From Lachancea thermotolerans CBS 6340 (taxonomy: Eukaryota; Ascomycota; Saccharomycetes; Saccharomycetales; Saccharomycetaceae), in the NCBI RefSeq assembly GCF_000142805.1, contig NC_013084.1, forward strand, positions 744,001 to 808,000: a DNA stretch of 64,000 nt, written 5' to 3'. Numbering within the stretch: the stretch's first letter is position 1; each line of letters starts with the position of its first letter. The notes beneath the pieces were generated by a model that saw nothing but the letters and a program-made list of their open reading frames with translations, ran no database searches and had not been told where the DNA came from. Positions 45,919 to 55,753 of the stretch are shown here, one piece after another. A program made the translations under genes and the position numbers.

Positions 45919-47301
45919 TCAGCCGGTGGGGAACTGCAGATCAAGACTGCGGATCGGCGGGAGCATGGACTCCTCACTCTCTGTTTTGATGCAGTGGCTG
46001 CTTTGAGAATGCCCCTGAAGGTCCGTCGGTACCGCTCTCGCGTTCGGCGGACTGGCCAGTTGTGGAGGGGTGCCCAGCGGAGTGAACTTGGCTGAAGGCG
46101 CACCCGAGAGGGCCACGGACGGCGTAGACGCATACCTATCCAGGAACTGAGAAGAGCGTGACCGTTGGACACTCTGGAGCCGCTGGTTGAGCTCGCTGCT
46201 GAAGTCCGAGGATGACGGCCTGGACGACAGGATTCCTGTAATACCCGGCGGCTGTCCTACGCCGTTCAGGCTCGCTAGGTTGGTGAACGTACCTGTTCTG
46301 CTCGAGAGGTTGGTTTGACTATGACTTCTGCTGATCGTAGGCGTAGTTGTTCTTGATTTTTTACGAGCACGACCCATCTCCTCCTCGTCGAACTCGCGGT
46401 CCTCATCATCTGTTGTAATAAGGTTAGAGATGCTCGTAAGCGACGCAGACGATGAGTAGGTCTTGTGGCGCGGAGGGCAGCTCCCCAGGTACTCTGGGTG
46501 CTCTGGGCTCTGGTACGGAGTTGTGGTCCCTGAGTTCGAGGCGCTCGCTGTCTGTGAGCTATATTGCGCTGTGCCGGGATTCCCGGCCTGTACAGGCGCG
46601 AGAGGCGTCATTCTTTGTAGGGAAGAAAGTACGTTGAGCTTGAGCCGCGATGGTGTTGACCGCGCGGGCAGAAGGCTCCCTACTGACTGCAAGTTGCCCG
46701 TGGAGCTGTTGTGCGGCGGCAGAGCAGCGCCAGCCAACCCTGGGGGGCTCGCTACCCTCATCCCGTTCGCCTCGAGCGTCTTGAGTGACGGCAGAGAGCG
46801 CACGCTATGTAGCGGCGTGTCCGTGCTGCGTGCTTGAAACTTCAGGGCAGCGTTCGCCAAAATACCCATACTCTGGTCTTCCGGGGAACTGGCTGGGTTG
46901 TTAACATCCGAAGCGTCGTCGTCCTCACCGCCCAGCTGGAACGTGGGTGCGGGGCGCGTAGCTCTCTCTCTGGGCAGGTTGCCCTGCTGGACCGCGGTGT
47001 CCGCACCGGAGCTTTGAGTTTCGGTCTTCTTCTTGCGGCCGCGCTTCCCCTTGGGGTGGGGGTTGGTGTGTATTCTTTTGTGCCGTGTCAGTTCATCGCT
47101 CCTGCTGAATTTCTTGGTGCACCCCGGGAAGTCGCACGCGTGAGGCTTCTCACCCGTGTGCGTCCGAATATGCCTGGTCTGGTGCTCCAACCGGTGGAAA
47201 GCCCTCGAACAGATGGGGCATATGTACGGCCTGGGGGAGTCCGGGCCTGAGTTGGGTGATCTCCGCTTCTTATTACCCTTGGTGTCGTCCGTGCTTGACA
47301 T
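45919..47301 (-). CDS. MIG1: Glucose repressor Mig1 (C2H2)
   Basis: 460 residues (S. cerevisiae 504). Two N-terminal C2H2 fingers (~26-78): [23 protein letters not shown] and [25 protein letters not shown], then the basic [11 protein letters not shown], which together are diagnostic of Mig1. The rest is Ser/Thr/Pro-rich with Snf1-type sites, and the C-terminus carries the conserved repressor motif [11 protein letters not shown] that recruits Cyc8-Tup1. It shuttles to the nucleus on glucose and represses genes for other carbon sources. Same order as YGL036W-MIG1-HOP2 in S. cerevisiae. A strong Mig1-type site lies in its own upstream region. Confidence 0.97.
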   Translation of the reverse strand: MSSTDDTKGNKKRRSPNSGPDSPRPYICPICSRAFHRLEHQTRHIRTHTGEKPHACDFPGCTKKFSRSDELTRHKRIHTNPHPKGKRGRKKKTETQSSGADTAVQQGNLPRERATRPAPTFQLGGEDDDASDVNNPASSPEDQSMGILANAALKFQARSTDTPLHSVRSLPSLKTLEANGMRVASPPGLAGAALPPHNSSTGNLQSVGSLLPARSTPSRLKLNVLSSLQRMTPLAPVQAGNPGTAQYSSQTASASNSGTTTPYQSPEHPEYLGSCPPRHKTYSSSASLTSISNLITTDDEDREFDEEEMGRARKKSRTTTPTISRSHSQTNLSSRTGTFTNLASLNGVGQPPGITGILSSRPSSSDFSSELNQRLQSVQRSRSSQFLDRYASTPSVALSGAPSAKFTPLGTPPQLASPPNARAVPTDLQGHSQSSHCIKTESEESMLPPIRSLDLQFPTG

Positions 47302-49184
47302 GGGTTTCCGTGCCTTTCACTCATAACTGGCTTTCTTCAATCTTTGCCCCGACTTCAATTTCAAATTTTTTTGGTACTTCCAAAATCCGGGGCAAACGAG
47401 CTAGGAAGTTGGAGCCACAAGCTTTGACAAAAGCATCATCCAGCCAAAGCGCTCAAGGTTACCCGTTTCGAGCCGACCGCGAGGCAGGCAGCGTGGGCGT
47501 GGACCGCGTAAACTTGGTACACGATCCGCCAAATAATCTGGGGTAGGCGGCCCTTTAGGTTTTCAACAATTCCGTAATCTACCCCGCCGGCTCCGCTATT
47601 GGCCTGGCGAGCGCGTAGCTGTGACAGAACACGCCCCAAATCTCCTCATTCGAAGTATTAAAAGCCGCTTTTATCCGGCGGCCACACTGCGCTGCGTACG
47701 CGCGCTAGATCTGCGGCGCAAGTGTCGGAGCGCGAACAAAACCAAACGCACGAGCGCGAGCGGTGTGGCCTTCTCTGTCTGCGCGGCGCGCCCGGTGGAC
47801 CTGTAGACCCCATATCATATGCACGCGCATTTGCGGCGGACGTAAGGAACCCGCTTCGGATGGCATTAGCTTCGCTACTGCGAGCAGCGCACGAATCCAA
47901 AGCACAGCGAATCGCCTGCTTCGCTGCGGCCCGCACCCAGCGATGGCCGCATTGGCAGAGTGGCGCTTCGACCCCGCGCACTGTATCCGCCGAGAACGTT
48001 TTGACCCCGGTTCGCCATTGAAAAATCTGCGTGAGTCGCGCTCAACAAAAAAAAAGCGGGGTGGCCGGCGGCAAGCAGCGTCGCCGAAAGCTGCTGCTCG
48101 GGCAGGCGTTGCGCGCGCACCCAACCTTGAACGGCCTCCTTCACAGAGCCTCTGTTCCTCGATAGGAACGCAAACGCACCGCCACAGCCTTCTTCAGGAC
48201 CAGTGAAGATTCAACTGTTGCATACCGGACGCACAGGACCCCAGGTTTTGCCAGAGCCGCGAGCTAGATCATTATATACGCACGCCTTCGAAAACCCGGC
48301 AACGTCCGGAAGAGATCAGCTCACGATCCTGCATATGGTGATCTCCATTTCAATTTCTCGAATCACGTGAATTAATACAAACTTCCGTCGGTGATGATGT
48401 TCGGCTTCCACCGCTACTGCCGCTTTCGTATGAAACACACGCGACAAACGCGCGAGACAAGAGCGCTTCCCCCATTGGCGCTCGCTCGCTCTCCCCATTA
48501 ACTACAGCCTTTTCCCCCGTGCAACTAATTGCTAACTCCGCTGTTTACGACACGTTTCTCCGTCCGATTTCCCCGCATCTTCCGCTCTTATTATACATGA
48601 AGGTCAGCGCTTGCGCTCTCCTCACGTTGTCGCCATCCCTCGGCTCTACATATTGCAGAAAGATCCCCCTTGTTCATGCGCGCTTATGCATGAATATGCG
48701 GAGTTTTCGAGACATGCGGCGCACATGCAGTGTTGGTATGCACTACATATAACTAGTGGTCCTTTGTTGGAAAATGAGCTAGGGCCGCGTGTATGATGGG
48801 CGGTAAACGGGTATTATGAGGGGTGGCTCTGTGTGCCGAGGCATGCGCGCTGTGCGTCGCGAATACTGTTCTCGGGAAGACCTGCATGATCGGCTTCGAA
48901 GCAAAGTACCGATCTGATTGCCGCCCTCGAAAAGAGGTTTTTGGGGTAAGAGGAAATCAAAAGAAAAGTCCGTATACGGGCGGCTGGGAGCCCTGGTTGG
49001 GCTGCTGAAGTTGGGCTTACAAGCAGGTATAAAAAGGCGCGAGATTGGCAGTAATTTCTGGCTTCTGAAGCTGGTTTTTTTTCCTTTCGATTCCTAGCAC
49101 TTTATCAGCCGAGTTTAGCCGCCGTTCGCACTCGTTTCAGATTCACTATAAAAAAAAAACACTGGGATTCCTGTTGACCTCAAA
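47302..49184. other. 1.9-kb divergent promoter of MIG1 and the GPI cell-wall protein
   Basis: No gene recognised. It contains a Mig1-type site at 48051-48061, CACGTG at 48364-48369, an AGGGG stress-element core near 48818, a TATA box (TATAAAAA) at 49028-49035 about 155 bp from the cell-wall gene ATG, and a near-URS1 (TAGCCGCCGT, 9 of 10) at 49116-49125. Long frames on both strands are products of GC richness. Confidence 0.5.
48051..48061 (+). promoter_or_regulatory. Mig1 site (A-run plus GCGGGG)
   Basis: AAAAAGCGGGG preceded by further A residues fits the Mig1 consensus (five A/T, then N-G-C/T-GGGG type core). It is about 750 bp from the MIG1 start and 1.1 kb from the cell-wall gene start, so it could serve autoregulation or glucose repression of the cell-wall gene. 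Confidence 0.5.
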
Positions 49185-51695
49185 ATGGCTTTGAGTATTC
49201 CTCGCTCGGTGCGTCCTTCGCTTCTGCGCCTGCTGCTTGTTTCAGGCTACGCCGCTACGGTGGCGGTAGCGCAGCTGGCAACCGACGCCACGGATTACAT
49301 CCCGCCGTTCTTGTCGGAGGTAGGTAACGGCGACTAGCGCCCAGACACCGTTCACGGGGCGAGCGCGGAAGCCGCGCTCGCACCGCCGCTACCAACAAAT
49401 ACTGACTATTTCGCTTTTGCACAGACCAACTCAGACTTCGGTGGCTCGCTTATCACAACCGCGGACAGCTTGGCCGGCACGGAGGTCTACGTCTCCACGG
49501 CGGTCACGTCGGTCGCGGAGTCCAGCACCACGGTCGCCGTGCCTGAGCCCTCGTTCATCACCACGGCGTCCATGCCCGTGTCCTCCGTCGTTACTGCCGC
49601 GCCCGGCGCGGCCGCCACCAGCACTGCGGTATCCTCGGCCCCGGAAGGGCAGCCCTCGGCGGTGTCGCCAGTGGAGCCCTCGGTGGCATCTTCGACGGTG
49701 ACAACGCCTGGCACCGAGGCTACGCCATCCAGCGTCTCTTCCTCGGCTTCTGCGTTCTCGCCCTCATCCTCATCGTCGCTCCCTCCCCTCTCTTCTGCTT
49801 CTCCTTCGTTTGCATCGCCTTCTTCTTCGTCTACCTCGCCCTCTTCTCCGAACCCTCCGGCCGATACAACCTCATCTTCCTCACTTTCTCCTTCCTCATC
49901 GCCGGTGTCGTCGTTGCTCTCTTCTGCCTCCCCCTCCTCCTCTTCTTCTTCTTCGTTGACCCTCGTCCAGGAATCCGCGTACACCACGGTTACCGTGACG
50001 CTTACTACCACTGAGTTTTTTACCAACCATGAGGCAGTCAGCACCTACTACAGCGAAGAGCAAGTCTCGGTGCCTACCACTGTCCTTCTGAGTTACTCGC
50101 CTGTCTACACCACCCAGTACGTGGAAGGAACCACTATCAGCGTACCGGTGACAACGATCAGCTCAGAATATGTTGTCACACCCACCACAATTCTCTACTC
50201 CACAGTTGAGACCTCGTCACCAACCACTTTTACCGAGGAATCCGTATTATACTCGACTATCAGCTCACCAACCGCTACGGTGTACGATGCCCAAGAAACT
50301 GTCATTGAATATATCACAGAAACGTCGGTGTTTACCACCACTTTCTCAACAATAATCACTACTCTTGGCCCCGTGGCTGTTACTTCGCACTATACAGAAA
50401 GTGGAACTACAGAGATTGTGTCCCCCAGTGTTTACACCTCTTTCGTGACCTACACGACCACTGCCGAGCACACTTCAATTGGCCTGGCAACTAGCACCGC
50501 GGTCTCCACGCGCACTTATACTACCACTATCACTGCCGCCGTAACCAGCGCTCCCGGTCCCGCGGCGACGGGCAGTGTTCCTACAGTGACCAGCACTTCG
50601 ACTGCGTACACGACGTATGTGATCACTGAGCCTGATTCAACCTACGTCATCACCAGAGACATCGATATGGAGACCACATTCGAAACAGTGGCCCCAGCCA
50701 CCATCACAAGTGAGTATTTGACCACTCTCCTGGATGTCCCATTATCAACCTCTATCATTAAGCCCAGCGTCCTCTACTCGAATAAGACTGAAACCGATAC
50801 TGTTATAGTCTACGAGGCGATATCTCTGGTTTCACTGGCGCGCACGGTACTCACAACCGAGGTTACCGTTTTAACTACATCCACCATTGAATCTCAGACC
50901 CTTGAGACCATTACGGCACCAGGACAGCTTGTCACACGCGTTGTTCCTGTAAGCCCCGAAATAATTACTCTCAGAAAAAGGTGTGAAGCTTGCGAAGAAC
51001 TACCTCAAACCACTTTCCAGAGCGTCCTGTCAGAGGAGGTCCAATCTAATTACGTCTACACCACTACGATTGTTGCCGACGAACCTACTGTGGTTGTGAA
51101 CTGCAATCTCGAAACTAGTTATTCCACGATTACCACTGATTATGTTGTTGCCCATGCTTCAGTTTACAGCACTTTTGGTACATACACCACGGAGGTTGCC
51201 ACTACATCTGTTGGCACAACGGTATACTCGTACCCCGTAACGAAAACCCTTTCCGCGTCATCGTCGGATATTTTGTACAACGTTGAAGTTGTCCCTGTGG
51301 CTACAAGCACGCTTGTTCTTACCTCATATCTTCCTTTAGAGCAAGAAGTCGCCTACACCACCGTGACGGGAGCGCCAGTCACTGCAAGCGAAACGGCTAG
51401 CTACGGCGCAAGTATTATCCCTGGCTCTTCGACCGTTTACATCATCTCTTCTACTCCAATTTACTCGACATCCTACTTCGTTACGACCGAGGAGGAACCT
51501 GTGTCAACCGCGTTCTCTGATGAAGTTGTGACCGAAACTATCACTTCCACATCTGTTAGCGTTGCTACTCTTCCAGGAGCTGTCATCGTCCCTGCAAACG
51601 CTGGAAACTCAATTGGCGTACCCGCCGTGACGTTGGGCTGGCAATGCATTGCGACTGTGGCAAGCATAGTTTTGTTGTCGGCAATTGTTGTTTAA
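49185..51695 (+). CDS. Ser/Thr-rich GPI-anchored cell-wall protein, spliced
   Basis: Two exons. Exon 1 (49185-49319) encodes 45 residues with a clear signal peptide (SLLRLLLVSGYAATVAVAQ). The proposed intron 49320-49424 (105 nt) has donor GTAGGT, branch point TACTGAC at 49399-49405 and acceptor TTGCACAG. Exon 2 (49425-51695) continues in frame, total 801 residues. Without splicing the frame stops in the intron at TAG. The body is a Ser/Pro stalk (~100-190) then Thr/Val/Tyr-rich degenerate repeats (YTTTVT, TTTEFFT, VYTTQYV types). The end, ANAGNS followed by a 25-residue hydrophobic tail, is a GPI-attachment signal. Only three cysteines lie in the mature part: Cys565 and Cys568 right after a Kex2-like RKR, and Cys605. 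It resembles yeast adhesin/flocculin-like wall proteins; I cannot assign an orthologue. Confidence 0.82.
49359..49381 (+). repeat. Perfect 10-bp hairpin inside the cell-wall gene intron
   Basis: GCGAGCGCGG (49359-49368), loop AAG, CCGCGCTCGC (49372-49381): exact inverted repeat placed between donor and branch point of the proposed 105-nt intron. The stem would shorten the effective donor-to-branch distance. Confidence 0.85.
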
Positions 51696-52182
51696 ATGTG
51701 AGGCACGTTGGAATACCTGCAAAGGATTCTCGCGCACCTCAACTGTTGGTGAAGCTTGTGCCTGTTCAATAGTTATGTATGTGTTTATCTGATTTATTGT
51801 ATAATATCCGCAACATGTTGTATTTACAGTGATGCAGACTTACCCCAAGGGTTGCATTAGTGTTCAAGCCCCCATGAGTTAAATCCTCTTAGGCTTCATA
51901 CTTTTCCACGTCGAACTCCATTATAAAAAAAACATACTCAAAATGTATCCTCCCGGCAAAAACAATAATCGGAATGGAGCCTAACGCCTCAGTCTCATTT
52001 CTGATACCTTAGCCACATTATATGCCCTAAGAGGACTATTAGGAATTCAATTCATATCTTCTATCTTTTTTTTTCCTCTTTCAGGAGTTTTTTTATGTAG
52101 CTTAGAAAAAGATCTCGGCGGCTAATTTTTTTAGCTTCCTGCTCATCACTCTTGGAACCAGAGCGAAGCACTTACGCAGCCC
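51696..52182. promoter_or_regulatory. Cell-wall gene 3' flank and HOP2 promoter
   Basis: 487 bp AT-rich gap. The HOP2 promoter has an exact URS1 in reverse (TCGGCGGCTA) at 52115-52124, 59 bp upstream of the ATG, as expected for an early meiotic gene repressed by Ume6 in mitosis. T-runs precede it. No gene otherwise. Confidence 0.7.
52115..52124 (-). promoter_or_regulatory. URS1 element of HOP2
   Basis: TCGGCGGCTA on the + strand, which is TAGCCGCCGA on the minus strand, a perfect Ume6 URS1 at a classic distance (59 bp) from the start of a meiosis-specific gene. Confidence 0.85.
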
Positions 52183-52997
52183 ATGTCGAGTAAAAAGAAG
52201 GCTGAAAAGGCCCCTCAAGCTAAAGGAGCTGAAGGTATGTTGCAGAGGGGAATGTTTGCTCAAGAACAAGAGTCTTTAAGTTTCCTGAGCACCTAAATTA
52301 TGAGCATAAAGAAGGGTTCTAACTGCAGGTCATTCGCAAAGCTGAAAGCATAATAGAGAGCTATTTAATTGAACAGTACCGCCCCTTTGCTGTTAATGAC
52401 ATCATTCAAAACCTCCACAACAAGGTGTCCAGAACGAACACCATCAAGGCACTTGAGAGTCTAACTAAACAACAGCGCATTACCTGCAAGACATTTGGCA
52501 AAATTGCAATCTACGTGTGCAATGAACAGGAACTCACGAGTACCAATATTGGTACCGGAACTGATGTTTCGATTGAGACTGTGACGCAATTAAGGGAGGA
52601 GCTATTAGAAACCGAAAAGGACAGGAGCGAATACTCGGCGCAACTTCAAGGTGTTATGAGACATCCCCCTAACGAAGAACTCCTTGCAATAGTTGAAGCA
52701 AAGAAAGCCGAGGTATTAGAAGTCAATAACATGCTCCAGAATCTGCTGTCCGATTGGAAACCGGAAAACGAAGAACTTATTCAAACTGTTAGGGCCTACG
52801 AACAAAAAATTGGAAAAGAGCTCAGCGCCAGGAAGAAAATTCTAAATTCTGCCATTGCTCTGATGAAAGAAGCTCTTTCTCTAAAGAACATCGACGAGTT
52901 CTTGGTACGTGTGATGCCAGGCACCTTCATCTAACGTTTACGAAATACTAACATCGCTCATGCCCAGGAAGAGTTAGGCGTCGAGAAGATCGTTTAG
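52183..52997 (+). CDS. HOP2: Meiotic homologous-pairing protein Hop2, two introns
   Basis: Three exons: 52183-52234, 52342-52904, 52968-52997, giving 214 residues (S. cerevisiae 218). Intron 1 (107 nt) has donor GTATGT and branch point TTCTAAC at 52317-52323. The CAG at 52326-52328 is only a few bases from the branch point and would break the frame, whereas AAG at 52339-52341 keeps it. Intron 2 (63 nt) has GTACGT, TACTAAC and CCCAG; exon 3 encodes EELGVEKIV and the stop. The N-terminal winged helix (YLIEQYRPFAVNDIIQNLHN) and TBPIP coiled coil (LREELLETEKDRSEYSAQLQ) are typical. With Mnd1, Hop2 helps Dmc1/Rad51 strand invasion in meiosis. Two introns, with the second near the stop codon, are also known in S. 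cerevisiae HOP2. Confidence 0.92.
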
Positions 52998-53481
52998 ACG
53001 CAAGTACAGCACATAGGGTCGCTTAGAGCGGCGCTTGGTGTCGCCTTGTCAACTGCAACAACCCCCTTGCCCCGACGCACGATTGCTCGGTTAAAGCCAT
53101 GCTTGCGATAAAAGTACTGATCCGATCGGCCGCACATGCCCAGCCAAAACTATGATTACATTAGCTAGCTAAAATGAGACCATGGCACGAATTATTGCCG
53201 ATAAAAATTTCTGTATGCTGATAGTGCACTTATCGCACTCGCTCCACAGATATCATGTCTATAATTTCAGTAGTCACGTGAACAGGAGGTCCTGAATCCA
53301 CGTACTGGAACCGATGGGCATCTCCGGTTTGATGTTATCTAAACAAAGTTCTTCTAAAGGAAGGGGATGAAATTTAGTATTTAATGAAGCATTGGGCATC
53401 GATGAACAGGACAATCTTCTCTTGCCTAATCATCAAACACCAACAACCACTACAAATCTCAGAAATCCACTAGTTGCAACA
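52998..53481 (+). promoter_or_regulatory. Uricase promoter region
   Basis: 484 bp between HOP2 and uricase. GATA-type cores: CTTATC at 53229-53234, GATAAA near 53105 and 53197, and TTATCT at about 53335. CACGTG at 53275-53280. This fits nitrogen-catabolite control of a purine-degradation gene. No additional gene seen. Confidence 0.5.
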
Positions 53482-54405
53482 ATGCCATACTCTTACCTAG
53501 AAAGCTCCACTTACGGAAAGGACAATGTCAAGTTCTTGAAGGTCAAGAAAGACAAAACCAACCCAAAAGTCCACGAGATCATGGAAGCTACTGTTTGTGT
53601 TTTATTGAAGGGTGACTTCGAGATTTCTTACACGGAAGCTGACAATGCCCCTATTGTTCCTACTGACACGGTCAAGAACACCATTTTGATCTTGGCCAAA
53701 AAGTACGACACTTTCCCAATCGAGAAGTTTGCCGCCAAGCTTGCTTTGCACTTTACCTCCAAGTACTCGCACGTCTCGGGCCTTACTGTGAAAATAACTC
53801 AAGACCGCTGGGTTAAGTTCGATGTGGATGGCAAGGAGTCACAACACTCATTCGTCCACCAAGGTCCTGAGAAGAAGATTACGTTCCTTGACTATGACAA
53901 GAAGAACGGACCCTCTAACTACTCGTTGTCATCTTCTATAAAGGACCTGACTGTTTTGAAGTCTACCAACTCGATGTTCTACGGCTACAATGTCTGCGAT
54001 TACACTACCTTGAAGCCTACAACAGACCGTATCCTTTCAACTGATATCTTCGCCACTATGGACTGGTGCCCCAAGAAGCTTGGCTGTCTGGAAAGCATTG
54101 CGTCTGGATCTAAAGACGAAATCTTCACAAACGCTTACAACAGCGCCCGTGACATAACGTTGGACATTTTCGCCAAGGAAAACTCCCCCTCTGTGCAGGC
54201 CACAATGTATAACATGGCGACCGCTATCTTGAAGATTGCTCCACAAGTCGCTTACGTTTCCTATGAACTGCCCAACAAGCATTACTTCCTGTTTGACCTC
54301 AAATGGTTCCAAGGCTTGGAGAACGACAACGAGCTGTTCTACCCATCTCCTCACCCCAATGGTTTGATCAAGTGTAAGGTCGGCCGCAACGGCTCTAAGC
54401 TGTGA
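53482..54405 (+). CDS. Urate oxidase (uricase), peroxisomal
   Basis: 307 residues from the ATG at 53482 (MPYSYLESSTYGKDNVKFLK). The frame is open upstream, with a Pro/Thr-rich, non-conserved segment and no suitable ATG. Family signatures: PTDTVKNTILILAKKYD (the catalytic Thr region of the charge relay), SFVHQG, and the PROSITE-like pattern LTVLKSTNSMFYGY...TTDR. The C-terminal SKL is a canonical PTS1 peroxisomal signal. It converts urate and O2 to 5-hydroxyisourate and H2O2. S. cerevisiae lacks this gene; non-WGD relatives keep it. Together with the NCS2 permease it lets the yeast use urate as nitrogen source. Confidence 0.97.
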   Translation: MPYSYLESSTYGKDNVKFLKVKKDKTNPKVHEIMEATVCVLLKGDFEISYTEADNAPIVPTDTVKNTILILAKKYDTFPIEKFAAKLALHFTSKYSHVSGLTVKITQDRWVKFDVDGKESQHSFVHQGPEKKITFLDYDKKNGPSNYSLSSSIKDLTVLKSTNSMFYGYNVCDYTTLKPTTDRILSTDIFATMDWCPKKLGCLESIASGSKDEIFTNAYNSARDITLDIFAKENSPSVQATMYNMATAILKIAPQVAYVSYELPNKHYFLFDLKWFQGLENDNELFYPSPHPNGLIKCKVGRNGSKL

Positions 54406-54514
54406 GCAAGCCTCACTTATGGATCTTTATCTAGAGTTGGTATTGTATGTACACGAATTATATAAACTCCGGCCACTTCTCAGTATACATGGGGCTGGGT
54501 AAGATACAAGATAG

Positions 54515-55192
54515 CTACATCAAGCCATTGAACCACTTTCTTCCCTTGGTCTGCGTCTGTTTAGGGATTGGATTCCCTTTTACAAAGTCCTCTGGTCTCC
54601 CAGTTTTGTTCTTGAACTTTGCAACATCTCCTGCAGTTTGGAAACTCTTGTTGAACTTACCAATGTTGAAGCCCCACTTTTGGAGCAACTTTACTGTGGC
54701 AGGGGTAATTGCAGCGGTGACCGGCAATCTTAGAATTATCAAGGATTTATGAATACCGTAGGCTATCAGAAACTCAGTCAGAATTGTGCTCTCTTTGAGC
54801 CTCTCCCAAAGCGACGTGTTATGCTGCTCTTCACCAGAAAGCTTTCTCTGCTCCTTCTCCTCGATTTGGGCTCTGACGTCCTTAATCAACTCCTGCTCAT
54901 CACGCCCATACCCAAAGATCTGTTTCGCCCTATTTATGTAGACTCTTATAGTCTCTTCCCCTAGCGAATGAACCGCGAAAAAGCAAATCGGCAAGTCGAT
55001 AGCAGAAAGGCCGAAGTAGACAACCAACGCGGAAGAGCCATATGTCTTCATCAAATTCTTCAAAGAGGGCTTTTCGCTCTTGGTGGCAGTGCTTGCGAAC
55101 CTGGAGCTAGCTATGTTTGAGGGCCATCTCAAGGCTGGAGAACGAATTGCCTTACTGCACGCGAGCCTTGAAAATCTCGTGAATAGACTCAT
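54515..55192 (-). CDS. NAT2: Mitochondrial DUF1279/FAM210-type membrane protein (Nat2)
   Basis: 225 residues from the ATG at 55192 (MSLFTRFSRLACSKAIRSPA), an arginine-rich presequence without acids. An upstream in-frame ATG at 55306 adds 38 residues with no presequence character. The DUF1279 core LKNLMKTYGSSALVVYFGLSAIDLPICFFAVHSLG includes one membrane helix, and a second conserved block is ILTEFLIAYGIHKSLIILRLPVTAAITPATVKLLQKWGFNIGK shortened at each end in other fungi. S. cerevisiae NAT2 (YGR147C) was named for an acetyltransferase activity that the sequence does not support. It lies near RPL24 as in YGR147C-YGR148C. Confidence 0.88.
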   Translation of the reverse strand: MSLFTRFSRLACSKAIRSPALRWPSNIASSRFASTATKSEKPSLKNLMKTYGSSALVVYFGLSAIDLPICFFAVHSLGEETIRVYINRAKQIFGYGRDEQELIKDVRAQIEEKEQRKLSGEEQHNTSLWERLKESTILTEFLIAYGIHKSLIILRLPVTAAITPATVKLLQKWGFNIGKFNKSFQTAGDVAKFKNKTGRPEDFVKGNPIPKQTQTKGRKWFNGLM

Positions 55193-55474
55193 ATGGTTAG
55201 GGGGTTGCTTATGTGTGATGAACTGAGATAGGTTTTCTATTTGATCCTTCGTCAAAAGGGAACGAATCTCGTATATACTGCGCTTGTTGTTCCGAAAGGT
55301 AAGCATAAAGGAAAGTGGTGAACTTCGAGCATCACGTTCTATACCCTAGAAGCGAAGTTCAAAAGATGCGCCAGATGGATCGGATGCTGAAAAAATAACT
55401 TCTCGTTCTGAATTGGTATATATACTATATGGCCAGTAGGCATACTACACATTACATTTGCCGGTGCCGGGCCA

Positions 55475-55753
55475 TTAATAAATTGTAATAGTTGGGTTAG
55501 GCTCCGCGGAAGTTTTACGAGTGCTGGGATTGCAGTCGCTAATATATGTAACAGATTGGAAGAATTCGTAGACCCCAACCATTTCTTTACCATTCTTCAA
55601 GATGGTAGCAGTTGATGAGCTATATGGCGTTGTTTCCAAAGTACCTCCAGTAGAAATAGATTCGCATGAGACACTGGCCCATGAGACCGTGGCGGCGGCA
55701 CACATAGAAGGGAAAATCGCTAAATAAGCGGTGACAACCGAGGAAAATTTCAT
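55475..55753 (-). CDS. AGA2: a-agglutinin binding subunit Aga2
   Basis: 92 residues (S. cerevisiae 87). Signal peptide MKFSSVVTAYLAIFPSMCAA, then the mature chain with LETTPYSSSTATILKNGKEM, followed by GVYEFFQSVTYISDC, aligning with yeast LESTPYSLSTTTILANGKAM. The two cysteines used for disulfide linkage to Aga1 appear as SCESIS and SDCNPS. The C-terminal residues contact Sag1 in S. cerevisiae. It is secreted by MATa cells for mating adhesion. Position between HOP2 and RPL24 matches YGL033W-YGL032C-YGL031C. An Mcm1-type dyad lies about 190 bp upstream. Confidence 0.93.
   Translation of the reverse strand: MKFSSVVTAYLAIFPSMCAAATVSWASVSCESISTGGTLETTPYSSSTATILKNGKEMVGVYEFFQSVTYISDCNPSTRKTSAEPNPTITIY

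Noticed and set aside
49487-50044. 185-codon acidic frame antisense to the cell-wall gene
   Set aside because: Reverse complement of Ser/Pro codons gives Glu/Gly/Asp runs; it is an artefact of low complexity.
22403-54405. A purine-degradation gene cluster
   Set aside because: The permease and uricase are 30 kb apart with unrelated housekeeping genes between, so this is co-presence, not a cluster.
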